From NCBI RefSeq assembly GCF_007595705.1, contig NZ_NISY01000009.1, positions 62,001-126,000 on the forward strand: a stretch of 64,000 bases of DNA, read 5' to 3'. Numbering within the stretch: the stretch's first letter is position 1; each line of letters opens with the position of its first letter. The notes under the pieces were generated by a model that was not told where the DNA came from, searched no databases, and saw only the letters and a program-made list of their open reading frames with translations. The position numbers were made by a program, and so were the translations under genes. This document shows positions 9,077 through 16,783 of this stretch, piece by piece. Origin of the DNA: Streptomyces sp. SAJ15. GTDB lineage: Bacteria > Actinomycetota > Actinomycetes > Streptomycetales > Streptomycetaceae.

Positions 9077-9520
9077 TTACGCGGCCGGGGTGAGTTCGGC
9101 GCGGCCGAACAGCAGGGCGTAGCCGGTGGGGAGCTGGTGGAGGATACGGGTGATCAGGTCGGGGCCGGCGTAGGCGGCGATGGCGGAGAAGACCGAGCCG
9201 GTGTCCCAGCGGGTGGTGGCCAGGGAGGCGCCGGTGCGGGCGGCGAGGTCCTTGACGAAGGCCCAGCCGGTCAGGGGATGGATGTCGGGGATCTGCACGG
9301 TGAGGACGCGTGCGGCCTCGAGGGGTAGCCGGGCGGCCAGGTCGACGCGTTCGTCGCCGGTCAGCTGGCGCCCCAGCCCCGCAAGGACCAGGCGGACGGC
9401 TTCGTCGGCTCTCTCGCGGGTGGGGTAGGCGCCTTCGTAGCGGACCTTCTCCAGCATCTGCTCATACGCCGCCCCGTACGGCTGCTCGTGCTCGAGCGGG
9501 ACGCGCACGTCGGTGATCAC
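9077..9520 (-). CDS. DUF2267 domain protein (second copy)
   Basis: This 147-residue protein matches the DUF2267 pattern: a helical YEQMLEKVRYEGAY...TRERADEAVRLVLAGLG start, a middle LPLEAARVL segment and an ILHQLPTGYALLFGR ending. I take the GTG at 9520, 12 nt after GAAAGG, as start. The longer open frame upstream is only low-complexity arginine/proline codons. Its neighbour at 9580 is a paralogue, and both lie downstream of hsp20 on the same strand. Role is unknown; DUF2267 genes often travel with small heat-shock genes in actinomycetes. Confidence 0.8.
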   Translation of the reverse strand: MITDVRVPLEHEQPYGAAYEQMLEKVRYEGAYPTRERADEAVRLVLAGLGRQLTGDERVDLAARLPLEAARVLTVQIPDIHPLTGWAFVKDLAARTGASLATTRWDTGSVFSAIAAYAGPDLITRILHQLPTGYALLFGRAELTPAA

Positions 9521-9579
9521 TGCGATGCATGCCTTTCGTGGAGCAAGGGGGTGCCGGGTGTGCGGCACCGCGGTATGGG

Positions 9580-9975
9580 TCAGGTGGGCTGGGGGCGGCC
9601 GAAGAGCAGGTCGTAGCCGGCGGGGAGCTGGAGCAGCATCTGCTCCAGCAGGTCGTCGCCGGCGGTGTCGGCGGCCGTGGACAGCACGGCGCCGACGTCC
9701 CACGTGGCAGTCTGCTCGGTGGCGCCCTCGATCCAGGCCGCGGTCGCCCGCACGAACCGCTCCGGCGACAGCGGCTCTGCGCTCTGCAGCGGGTTGAGAA
9801 GGATCAGGGCGAAGTCCTCCGGCAGGCGTGCCGCGAGCTGAGCGCGGACTTCGCCGACCAGGTGCGCACCGAGCAGGGCGAGCACCACACGGGCCGCGCG
9901 CTCGGCTTCCTCCGGAGTGTCGTACTCGCCGCGTTCCTTCACGTGGTCGAGGAACGCTTCGCGTCGCAGAGTCAT
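9580..9975 (-). CDS. DUF2267 domain protein (first copy)
   Basis: A 131-residue DUF2267 protein: FLDHVKERGEYDTPEEAERAARVVLALLGAHL at the start, a LPEDFALILLNPLQ middle and a MLLQLPAGYDLLFGRPQPT end. The last 25 residues align closely with those of the downstream copy, which points to an old duplication. The ATG at 9975 is preceded by a GAGGAAAGGGG stretch. It begins 100 bp after hsp20 and probably belongs to the same heat-inducible transcript. No catalytic motif is visible. Confidence 0.85.
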   Translation of the reverse strand: MTLRREAFLDHVKERGEYDTPEEAERAARVVLALLGAHLVGEVRAQLAARLPEDFALILLNPLQSAEPLSPERFVRATAAWIEGATEQTATWDVGAVLSTAADTAGDDLLEQMLLQLPAGYDLLFGRPQPT

Positions 9976-10075
9976 CTCGGCCGCGCCCCTTTCCTCTTCG
10001 GACTGCCTATGGGAGTGCGGAGGGCGGACTGAGGGGGAGATCAGGTGCCCGTCCCCCGCACCGGTCCGGCCGGTG

Positions 10076-10507
10076 TCAGCCGGAGATCTCCTTGTGGCCG
10101 GATCCGACGCCGATGGCGATCTTGCGGGGCTTGGCGCGCTCGGCGATCGGGATGCGCAGGGTGAGTACGCCCGCCTCGTAGTCGGCCTTGATGTGCTCGG
10201 TGTCGAGGGTGTCGGCGAGCACGATCTGGCGGGAGAAGACGCCCAGCGGCCGCTCGGCCAGCTCCATCTGTACGTCGTCGGCCTTCGTCACCGGCCGGCG
10301 CTCGGCCTTGACCGTGAGCATGTTCCGTTCGACGTCGATGTCGATCGCCTCGGCGCTGACGCCGGGGAGGTCGAAGGCCACGACGTACTCGTCGCCCTCC
10401 CGATATGCGTCCATCGGCATCGCCGACGGCCTCGACCAGGTGGCCGGGCCCATCATCTGCTGGGCCAGCCGGTCCAGCTCACGGAAGGGGTCAGTGCGCA
10501 TCAACAT
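10076..10507 (-). CDS. hsp18: Small heat-shock protein (Hsp20/alpha-crystallin family)
   Basis: The 143-residue protein has a short N-terminal arm (MLMRTDPFRELDRLAQQM). An alpha-crystallin domain follows (about 40-130) with DLPGVSAEAIDIDVERNMLTVKAER and the GVLTLRIPIAE beta-strand near the end. It is an ATP-independent holdase that binds unfolding proteins. The ATG at 10507 follows GGAGGTG with ideal spacing. It diverges from a RheA-like regulator, and the intergenic region carries an operator identical to the published S. albus hsp18 site. This suggests heat induction by release of repression rather than through HrcA or HspR. Confidence 0.92.
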   Translation of the reverse strand: MLMRTDPFRELDRLAQQMMGPATWSRPSAMPMDAYREGDEYVVAFDLPGVSAEAIDIDVERNMLTVKAERRPVTKADDVQMELAERPLGVFSRQIVLADTLDTEHIKADYEAGVLTLRIPIAERAKPRKIAIGVGSGHKEISG

Positions 10508-10571
10508 GGAAAAACACCTCCAGAGGTTCGGGCAGTCACTGCCAATGCGCCTCACTGAATCCGTTGTAGCA

Positions 10572-10618
10572 TGTCATCCAACGGATGACAAACATGATGT
10601 CGTCCACATGATGACGAC
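10572..10618. promoter_or_regulatory. Two tandem RheA-type operators
   Basis: Site 1 (10572-10590) is TGTCATC-N5-GATGACA. As I recall it, this is exactly the inverted repeat reported for RheA at the S. albus hsp18/rheA promoters. Site 2 (10598-10616) is TGTCGTC-N5-GATGACG, differing by two bases. The centres are 26 bp apart, about 2.5 helical turns. Together they fill the space between hsp20 and the divergent regulator, so one protein could repress both. Confidence 0.75.
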
Positions 10619-10633
10619 CCGAGGGAGGTCTCC

Positions 10634-11263
10634 GTGATCCCGGCCGACCAGCCGTCCTCGTCCAGCACCGACGCCCACAGCCCGGCATCGTTCCTGGCCG
10701 CCGCGGCAGCCCTGCACGCCATAGACGACGCACTGCGCACCGCCCAGCACGAGGCCCCCGACACCCCCGGCGCCGGGCCGGCCCCGGAGCAGGCCCTGGC
10801 CTCCCTGATGCTGCTGCGGCAGGTCCGCGAGCAGCTCGCCGGATGGGAGACCGGCCTGATCGAAACGGCCCGCGACGCGGGCGCCAGCTGGGCCGACCTC
10901 GCCCGCCCCCTCGGTGTCGCCAGCCGGCAGGCCGCCGAGCGTCGCTACCTGCGCGGCCGCCCCGGCCCCGCCGGGAGCACCGGCGAACAGCGCGTAACCG
11001 CCACCCGCCGGCGCCGCGCCGCCGACCGCACGACCGCCACCTGGGCCCGCCACAACGCCGCCGACCTACGCAGCCTCGCCGGCCGGATCACCGCACTCAC
11101 CGACCTTCCCCCCGCCGCCCGCCTCCCGGTCGGCGAGCTCCACGCGGCCCTCGCCCACGACGACCCCGCCGCCCTCGTCGCGCCCCTGGCTGCCACCCGC
11201 CGTCATCTGGCCACCGCCCACCCCGACCTCGCAGCGCAGCTCGACACCCTCACACCGCCCTAG
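10634..11263 (+). CDS. rheA: RheA-like Hsp18 transcriptional regulator
   Basis: This 209-residue, Ala/Arg-rich protein has a helix-turn-helix around residues 68-100 (GASWADLARPLGVASRQAAERRYLR). The rest is helical and has no recognisable ligand domain. A GTG start at 10634 follows GGGAGG. In S. albus, RheA is a thermosensor autorepressor that loses DNA binding on heating and controls itself and hsp18. The divergent position, operator identity and similar size support the same role here. I assign by context and HTH pattern rather than by remembered sequence, so the name is provisional. Confidence 0.65.
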   Translation: MIPADQPSSSSTDAHSPASFLAAAAALHAIDDALRTAQHEAPDTPGAGPAPEQALASLMLLRQVREQLAGWETGLIETARDAGASWADLARPLGVASRQAAERRYLRGRPGPAGSTGEQRVTATRRRRAADRTTATWARHNAADLRSLAGRITALTDLPPAARLPVGELHAALAHDDPAALVAPLAATRRHLATAHPDLAAQLDTLTPP

Positions 11264-11301
11264 GGTCGCTCTGGCAATTGATCATGCTGGGGTTCGTGGA
11301 G

Positions 11302-11390
11302 TCAGAGGACGAGCGAGGTGAGGTGGAGTCCGGCGAGGTAGGGGGTGGCGGCCGGTTTCTCGAAGCGGGTGGCGACGGCCCGAAAACGGT
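11302..11390 (-). mobile_element. IS5-type transposase 3' remnant
   Basis: On the minus strand about 28 codons read NRFRAVATRFEKPAATPYLAGLHLTSLVL and then stop. This is the degenerate C-terminus of an IS5/IS1182-type DDE transposase (…RFRAVATRYDKRA…). The catalytic domain and terminal repeats are gone. Confidence 0.55.
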
Positions 11391-11427
11391 TTGGGCCTGC
11401 GCAGCCCGCTCACCCCGAGCCGGCCGG

Positions 11428-11632
11428 CTACGGGGCCGCCGCGCGGAAGAGGGCCAAGAGGGCCTGGGCCGGCGGAGTGTCCGCGTGGAAGAACTGGGTG
11501 GCCAGCGCGGGTGGCACGGCCGTTCCCTGCATGCGGACCTCGTGGCGCCTGAAGCGGAACGCTGCCTCGAACAGAGCCTGGTCGAGAGATTCCCCGCCGA
11601 GCGGCACCCGGGCCTGCGGTGATCTCGGGGCT
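11428..11632 (-). pseudogene. Unrecognised coding remnant
   Basis: A minus-strand frame with no start, ending in TAG at 11428, encodes a plausible globular C-terminus (…LDQALFEAAFRFRRHEV, then FFHADTPPAQALLALFRAAAP). Composition is protein-like and unlike the shadow frames. I cannot place the family. It lies directly behind the transposase scrap and is probably another piece of degraded DNA. Confidence 0.3.
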
Positions 11633-11665
11633 CAAGTGTGGTGTGGCGTACGGAAGTACGACCCT

Positions 11666-11702
11666 GAGGAGGGCCCGCCAGGATGCCTGACGAGCCCTCC
11701 TC
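11666..11702 (-). terminator. Hairpin terminator of the secreted-protein gene
   Basis: A perfect 9-bp stem GAGGAGGGC / GCCCTCCTC, with a 19-nt loop, begins 16 bp after the stop codon of the gene ending at 11718. Confidence 0.5.
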
Positions 11703-11717
11703 GCTGTTGCACCTGGT

Positions 11718-12218
11718 CTAGCCGGGGTTGCCAGCCTTCCAGCCTACATATTTGAACCCGGGAATCCTCTTGTAATTTGGCTTGAAGTCAATCGCGCCGC
11801 CGGGGCCGAAATTGGTACCCCAGACACCTCCCGCGCCATCCGAAAGTCCTACATGCCAGTGCCTCCCCCCGTTGTCCCAAAAGACAAAGGACCCCTTCGG
11901 AGGCATGCCTGAGGTGTGCTTGGCGCCGTCCGAGGATGTCCAGTGCGTCTTGGCCGAAGAGTGGACGACGGAGCGGTTCCATGCTTTAGCAACTGCTAGT
12001 TCGCATAGATTGTTGTAGGACTTGTCGCCCTTACGGTGGAGAAACCAGTTCATGGCCTCCATGACCGGAGACCCGAACACTTCCACGGGGGCGGCCTTTT
12101 CGCGCGCGGGCGCGTCGGCTATCGCGATGCCGGAAAGTGGGAGAGTCAGCGCAAGGCACGCGGCAGCGCTGACTCCTATACGTGACAAATTGGCTTTCTT
12201 GCGCTTGCCTGACGTCAT
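11718..12218 (-). CDS. Secreted CHAP/NlpC-like protein with atypical codon use
   Basis: Starting at the ATG at 12218 (after GAAAGAG), the 166-residue product has a Sec signal peptide: basic MTSGKRKK, a hydrophobic core to about residue 36, and a cut near ADA. The mature domain has NLCELAVAKAWN with one Cys that could be catalytic. A later GGRHWHVGLSDG stretch carries His residues, and W and G are frequent. This resembles amidase/endopeptidase folds such as CHAP or NlpC/P60, but I cannot confirm the family. Many AAA, AAT, ATA, CTA and GTA codons set it apart from its neighbours, a sign of recent acquisition. A hairpin terminator follows it. Confidence 0.6.
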   Translation of the reverse strand: MTSGKRKKANLSRIGVSAAACLALTLPLSGIAIADAPAREKAAPVEVFGSPVMEAMNWFLHRKGDKSYNNLCELAVAKAWNRSVVHSSAKTHWTSSDGAKHTSGMPPKGSFVFWDNGGRHWHVGLSDGAGGVWGTNFGPGGAIDFKPNYKRIPGFKYVGWKAGNPG

Positions 12219-12375
12219 GTTCGGCTCTTTCGTCAAGTAGTTCAGGAAGAACGAGTCGTGTGCGCCGGGAACCACCACGGTCGTGATGTTTGCTCGGGGG
12301 ACGACCCCGCGTACGCCCTGGAGAAGGTCGTGGTCACCTATCGCCCGCGCGTGGCGCGACCGCGCTGCCGGTCGT

Positions 12376-13320
12376 CTACTGGCCCTGAGCGGCCTGCTTC
12401 CCTTTCAGCTTCGCCAGCGTCGCCTTGGCACTCCGCTTCAGCATGTCGGCGGCCTCCTCAGCGGTCGCCGGCTTGCCCTTGGAGTCGGGGGCGCGCAGCT
12501 CCGACCACTTGGACTCGTACGTCAGCCATCCGTCCCGGATGGCGAGGATCACCTCGGCCGCGTCAGTGCCGCCGTCATCGGGCACCTCCGTCACCAGGAA
12601 CGCCTCCTCGCCGAAGCCCGGTGCCGGTTTCACCACGTAGTGGTAGTCCAACCGGTCTTTCTTGTCCTTGTACGCCTTGTACCGCGCCGCGAACTCAGGG
12701 GCCGGGTCGGATGCCTTGTGCAGGTACACCTCGGTGTCGACGTACGCCGACGAGTACTCGGAGGGGCCGCGGTCCGGCGGGTTGAAGTCCAGGTCGCAGG
12801 TCATCCAGTCGAGCGCCGACTGCCGGGACCCCGACACCAAAGGGTTGCCCGCGCGCTCCTGCATCGCGTAGCCGCGTGCCATGTAGGGACCGAGGTCGGT
12901 GGCTTCGCACAGATCGCTGACGTAGTGGTAACCCGCCAGATTCGCCTTGGGCTTCTCCTCGACCGCCGGCTTGTCGTCATCGCCGAAGCCGCCGGTAGCG
13001 AAGAGCGTGCCCGCCCAGACCGCCGAGGCGACGACCGCCCCGCCCAGGCCCCAGAGCCAACCCCTGCTCCGACCGACGCCGGCCGGAGGCGCCGCGGGCT
13101 GGGGCGAGGTGGGTCCGAATCCGCCGGACGAGGGCAGCGGAGTCCCCGCCATCGTCAGCTGCCCGTACGGACCGGGCGCGCCGGGCTGGGGCGCGGGCTG
13201 CTGCGGCGGCATCTGCGCCGCGTACGGATTCGGCTGCCCCTGCGGCGGCTGCGGCTGCGGTGGGCCGTAGGGCTGGGGCTGCTGGGCGTATGGATTCGGT
13301 TGATCCCCCGGTATTGACAT
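12376..13320 (-). CDS. Membrane-anchored exported protein with Pro/Gln/Tyr-rich N-terminus
   Basis: I start at the ATG at 13320 (MSIPGDQPNPYAQQ), giving 314 residues. Residues 1-80 are a low-complexity cytoplasmic tail rich in P, Q, G and Y, as in many Streptomyces single-pass proteins. One membrane helix (about 86-108) follows. The last 200 residues form an extracellular domain with two Cys (SDLCEATDL and MTCDLDF) that may pair. No enzymatic motif is visible, and there is no good ribosome site. An earlier ATG at 13338 (MYASRYASR) is an alternative. The reading frame stays open upstream into an HNH-like remnant. Confidence 0.65.
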   Translation of the reverse strand: MSIPGDQPNPYAQQPQPYGPPQPQPPQGQPNPYAAQMPPQQPAPQPGAPGPYGQLTMAGTPLPSSGGFGPTSPQPAAPPAGVGRSRGWLWGLGGAVVASAVWAGTLFATGGFGDDDKPAVEEKPKANLAGYHYVSDLCEATDLGPYMARGYAMQERAGNPLVSGSRQSALDWMTCDLDFNPPDRGPSEYSSAYVDTEVYLHKASDPAPEFAARYKAYKDKKDRLDYHYVVKPAPGFGEEAFLVTEVPDDGGTDAAEVILAIRDGWLTYESKWSELRAPDSKGKPATAEEAADMLKRSAKATLAKLKGKQAAQGQ

Positions 13321-13514
13321 GCGCGAAGCGTACCGGGACGCGTACATGACGCGAGGCCCGGTCCCGTCCTGGGGAAGGACGACGAGCCCGCTCATGGATG
13401 GCGCTCCAAAACCTCCATGGCCGAACTCCTCACCCCCCAACGAGAACGACCGCCGGCTTCCCGCGCTGCACCGAAGCAGCTCGGCCAGCGACTGCACCAC
13501 TCGGCGAGACACGA

Positions 13515-13701
13515 CCCGTGGTCGGCGGATGCCACAGCGGGAGCCGTCCCGTGCGATGACGTAGGACAGGGCGATGCGGGCACCGCCGAGTCCCAGCTTG
13601 TCGGCACGTCGGGCGGGGGCCGACTGCGTGGGCCCGTGCCACTCTCGTGCCAGATGGAGCGGGGACTCACCGGGAACCCGAGGTGCGATGATGAGATCAC
13701 G
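13515..13701 (-). pseudogene. Possible HNH-endonuclease remnant
   Basis: Upstream of and in frame with the anchored protein, but lacking any start codon, the minus strand reads ESPLHLAREWHGP, then ADKLGLGGARIALSYVIARDGSRCGI. The RDGSRCG piece resembles the start of an HNH nuclease domain (RDGxxCxxC). The second cysteine appears as R, and the histidine region is missing. Identification is tentative. Nothing else in 13321-13807 looks coding. Confidence 0.3.
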
Positions 13702-13807
13702 CTACTGATAGCCGGACCTCGCTCGGCATGCGGGCGACATTTTGATGACTTAGCCTAAAAAACAGCGCCTGCTAGTCGATTGCTGCTCGAGCAGGAAAGC
13801 AGGATCA

Positions 13808-14113
13808 ATGATGTACATGATGCGCGAGGTCTACCAAGCTGAACGCGGGAAGGCGCCGGAGATCGTAGCGGCGTTCAAGACCCTCACCAAGGTGTTTGAA
13901 GAGACCGGATACGCGAACCGGCGAATCTACGTCGATTACGCCGGCCCCATGGATACGGTCGTCTGCCAATGGGAATTCGACAGCCTCGACCAGTACTTCA
14001 CCATGGAGCGAGCGTTCTTCGTGAATCCAGACGAGAACGCCCAGTCACTGATCGATACCTTGAACAACAACGCGGTATCCGGCTACAAGGAGATCTACGA
14101 GGTCATCCAGTAG
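13808..14113 (+). CDS. Small ABM/NIPSNAP-like protein of unknown function
   Basis: The 101-residue protein (MMYMMREVYQAERGKAPEIVAAFKTL…) alternates beta-strand and helix in the pattern of dimeric alpha-beta-barrel proteins (ABM, NIPSNAP or EthD-like). Aromatic residues are frequent, including the MDTVVCQWEFDSLDQYFTMERAFF core. Members often act as small monooxygenases or cyclase-like binding proteins, but no catalytic residue can be named. A GCAGGAT sequence precedes the ATG. It stands alone between non-coding stretches; 14114-14327 downstream has no gene I can support. Confidence 0.55.
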   Translation: MMYMMREVYQAERGKAPEIVAAFKTLTKVFEETGYANRRIYVDYAGPMDTVVCQWEFDSLDQYFTMERAFFVNPDENAQSLIDTLNNNAVSGYKEIYEVIQ

Positions 14114-14327
14114 CGGATCGCCTGGGCGACAGAGGCCACCGTCACCCCGCGCGTTCCCGGGCCGCGACCGGCTACACCACTCAGTGGGACGCCATCCGCG
14201 CATGTACCGCCGGCCCTACGCACGCCGTGGCTGCCTGGATCGGATCAAGACGCGCCGTCACGGGACAGCCGGAGGTCGAAGGACACGTTGAGGCATTCGG
14301 GCCCGGCCCCGTACCGAGGAGCGGGAC

Positions 14328-14933
14328 TCAGCGCGCCCGCAGCGAGTCGAGAGTGGCGAGCGCGGTCGTGAGCAGCGGGTCCCGCTGTTCGTGGACCCGC
14401 CCCAAGACCCGCAACCCGTAGTACGAACTCAGAACCTGACGGGCGAGGGTGCGCGCATCGGTGCCGGTACGGATCTCCCCGGCGGCCTGCCCCTCGGCGA
14501 CGACCGTGTGGATCGCGTCCTCGACGCGGTCGAAGGTGCGCCGCACGACCTTCCGTACGTCCGGATCCAGCGCCGCGGCTTCGATCGCCGCGCTGATCGC
14601 GAAGCAGCCACGCGGCCCGTCCGCGCCACCGCCCCCGCCCGGGGCCACATCGGCGTCGATGGCGTGCGCCATCAGCGCGCGCAGCCGCTCCTGACCGGTC
14701 CCGGGCCCGGACAGGAGCTCGACCTGCTCGGTGGTGGCGGTCTCGTAGTAGCGCTCCAGGGCGCGCAGATACAGCTGCCGCTTGCCGCCGAAGGTGTTGT
14801 AGAGGCTGGACGGCCCGAGCCCGGTGCTCTCGCAGAGGTCGCGGGTGGAGGTCCCCTCGTAGCCCTGACGCCAGAAGGTTTCCATGGCCGCGCTGATGAC
14901 GCGGTCCTCGTCGAACTGCCGTGGCCTGGCCAT
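14328..14933 (-). CDS. TetR family regulator
   Basis: The 201-residue protein opens with a TetR helix-turn-helix (MARPRQFDEDRVISAAMETFWRQGY, then STRDLCESTGLGPSSLYNTFGGKRQLYLRAL, residues 1-60). A helical ligand domain follows, with a glycine-rich loop PGGGGG near 97. It lies just downstream of the efflux gene on the same strand. A 23-bp perfect-arm inverted repeat, GTTTTGTA-N7-TACAAAAC, ends 15 bp ahead of its start. The efflux gene carries a related palindrome. It probably represses itself and the pump. Confidence 0.9.
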   Translation of the reverse strand: MARPRQFDEDRVISAAMETFWRQGYEGTSTRDLCESTGLGPSSLYNTFGGKRQLYLRALERYYETATTEQVELLSGPGTGQERLRALMAHAIDADVAPGGGGGADGPRGCFAISAAIEAAALDPDVRKVVRRTFDRVEDAIHTVVAEGQAAGEIRTGTDARTLARQVLSSYYGLRVLGRVHEQRDPLLTTALATLDSLRAR

Positions 14934-14948
14934 ACGCCCATCTTAGAG

Positions 14949-14971
14949 GTTTTGTAACAGCCGTACAAAAC
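14949..14971. promoter_or_regulatory. Inverted repeat at the tetR start
   Basis: GTTTTGTA (14949-14956), a 7-nt spacer, then TACAAAAC (14964-14971): perfect 8-bp arms and A+T-rich against the G+C-rich surroundings. It lies directly upstream of the TetR start and is the likely autoregulatory operator. Confidence 0.6.
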
Positions 14972-15027
14972 ATGCGTCAGCCACGCGGGATCGACGAGCG
15001 CCGCGACCTGCACGAACGGTGCGGCGG

Positions 15028-16227
15028 TCAGGACACGGCACGGGTACGAGACTCAAGGGGCTCAGCAGGCGCGGAAGCGTTCCGCCGCATGCGCGCGGCG
15101 CCGAGTACGCCCGCGAAACCGACGGCGGCGAGGCCGGCACCGACCCAGGCGACGGAGGTGTAACCGAGGCCGGCGTCGATCGCGAGGCCGCCGAGGAGCG
15201 GAGCCAAGGTGTTGCCGACGTTGAAGGCGGCGGTGTTGGTCGCGCCGACGAGGGTGGGGGCATCGGGCGCGAGCGTGAAGACCCGCGACTGCAGCGCCGG
15301 GTTGGTGACGTACCCGGCGATGCCGAGCAGGAACACCAGAGCGATGACGGCGATCGCGCTGTGCGCGGCCAGGGCCAGGAGCACGGAGACCGCGGCGAGC
15401 GCACCGAGCCCCCAGCCGAGGGTCGCGAGCGGGTGGGCATGCGCGGTGCGCCCGCCGATGACGAGACCGAGCAGACCCCCGGCGCCGAACAGGGCCAGCA
15501 GCGCGGGCACCCACTTCTCACCGATGCCGGTGACGTCGGTCAGCAGCGGCGCGAGGTAGCTGAAGGTCACGATGACCGCGCCGAAGGTGAAGGCGGTGAT
15601 GGCGTAGGAGAGCCAGAGCTGCGGCCGAGCCATGCCGCGCAGCTCCGCCCGCACCGAGCGGGGCACGTCACCGGGCCTGCCGTGATCCGCCCGGACGGCG
15701 ATGAGAGTGCAGACGAGGCTGGCCACGGTCGCCCCGGCCACGGCCCAGAAGGCGGCGCGCCAACTGGCGTGCTGGCTCAGGACGGTGCCCGCGGGGACGC
15801 CGACGATGGTGGCGAGGGTGAGGCCACCGGCGACGACGGCGACGGCCCGGCTCTTGGCGCTCTCGGGCACGAGCGTGACGGCGGTGGCGACGGCGACGCC
15901 CCAGAACCCGGCGTAGGCGAGCGCGCTGACGATGCGGGTCGCGAAGAGGAAGCCGTAACCGGGAGCGAGCGCGCCCGCGATGTGCGCGGCCACGAACACG
16001 GCCTGAAGCCAGACGAGGGCGGTACGGCGGGGAAGGTTGAGGGTGGCGACGGCGAGCAGGGGCGCGCCGACGACCATGCCGATGGCGAAGGCCGAGATGA
16101 GCAGCCCGGCTTGAGGAATCGAAACCCCGAGGTCAGCGGCCATACCGGGAAGCAGCCCGGAGAGCATGAACTCGGAGGTGCCCTGAGTGAAGATGCCAAG
16201 CCCCAGGATGTAGACGGCGATCGGCAT
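15028..16227 (-). CDS. MFS efflux transporter, Cmx/CmrA chloramphenicol-exporter type
   Basis: The 399-residue protein has 12 predicted membrane helices. It opens with MPIAVYILGLGIFTQGTSEFMLSGLLPGMAADLGVS, characteristic of the Cmx/CmrA drug:proton antiporter group. The family loop motif is seen as VAVATLNLPRRTALVW. It exports phenicols or related hydrophobic compounds using the proton gradient. The start at 16227 has only a weak AAGGGGGGACC-like site. Its promoter region contains a perfect 24-bp palindrome, and the tetR gene follows on the same strand, so this is a self-contained inducible resistance unit. Actual substrate needs testing. Confidence 0.85.
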   Translation of the reverse strand: MPIAVYILGLGIFTQGTSEFMLSGLLPGMAADLGVSIPQAGLLISAFAIGMVVGAPLLAVATLNLPRRTALVWLQAVFVAAHIAGALAPGYGFLFATRIVSALAYAGFWGVAVATAVTLVPESAKSRAVAVVAGGLTLATIVGVPAGTVLSQHASWRAAFWAVAGATVASLVCTLIAVRADHGRPGDVPRSVRAELRGMARPQLWLSYAITAFTFGAVIVTFSYLAPLLTDVTGIGEKWVPALLALFGAGGLLGLVIGGRTAHAHPLATLGWGLGALAAVSVLLALAAHSAIAVIALVFLLGIAGYVTNPALQSRVFTLAPDAPTLVGATNTAAFNVGNTLAPLLGGLAIDAGLGYTSVAWVGAGLAAVGFAGVLGAARMRRNASAPAEPLESRTRAVS

Positions 16228-16307
16228 GGTCCCCCCTTTTTTAGATCGAACGCTTCAAAACGAGGGCAACGATGATCGACTGGCCCCCAGGGGTGGGACG
16301 TTAGCAC

Positions 16308-16331
16308 GTTTTGAAGCACTCGCTTCAAAAC
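16308..16331. promoter_or_regulatory. Perfect 24-bp palindrome upstream of the efflux gene
   Basis: GTTTTGAAGC-ACTC-GCTTCAAAAC has perfect 10-bp arms. One arm (GCTTCAAAAC) recurs at 16252-16261, with a degenerate partner at 16238-16247, close to the efflux start. The outer GTTTTG/CAAAAC matches the repeat before the TetR gene. Confidence 0.6.
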
Positions 16332-16412
16332 TGCCGGAAGCAGCCACCTCATAGGGGCCTTGCCGCCTCCATCACGACAGACGGCAGATGACGGTGGTGA
16401 CCTGGGTCGACA

Positions 16413-16751
16413 TCAGCTTCTGACGGGTGCTGACCCTGGCCAGGCCCTGGCGCCTGGGGACTCCTGCCGTCCGGCAACAGCGTGAGAAACCAGCGGACTT
16501 GTAGCCATCGCATGCCAGCGCTCGTCCGTGAACCTCGACCCGTCGAACGCTGCCCGCTGTACGGCGGCGAACACCTGCGCCTGCTCGGGCCCGACCACCT
16601 CGATCTGCACGCCTGGGTCCTTCACCGGCTCGACCTCGGGTATCCGGCGCGCGGACCCGGTGTTCATACCCTTCCACTGGGCGGGCGAGAGCCGGGTGGA
16701 CAGCGTCGCCAACCCGGCCCTCGACTCGCTTACCGGATGCGGGAGTTCAAG
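16413..16751 (-). pseudogene. GNAT acetyltransferase remnant
   Basis: An open minus-strand frame without a convincing start encodes VSESRAGLATLSTRLSP and then VQRAAFDGSRFTDERWHAMA. It resembles the N-terminal half of Streptomyces GNAT-family acetyltransferases. The acetyl-CoA-binding motif expected later is not present before the stop, and the end of the frame is not protein-like. I call it a decayed, 3'-truncated copy. Nothing else between 16332 and 16783 looks like a gene. Confidence 0.4.
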
Positions 16752-16783
16752 TTATGTGCGATGGGCCCGGAGCGGCCGCCGTC

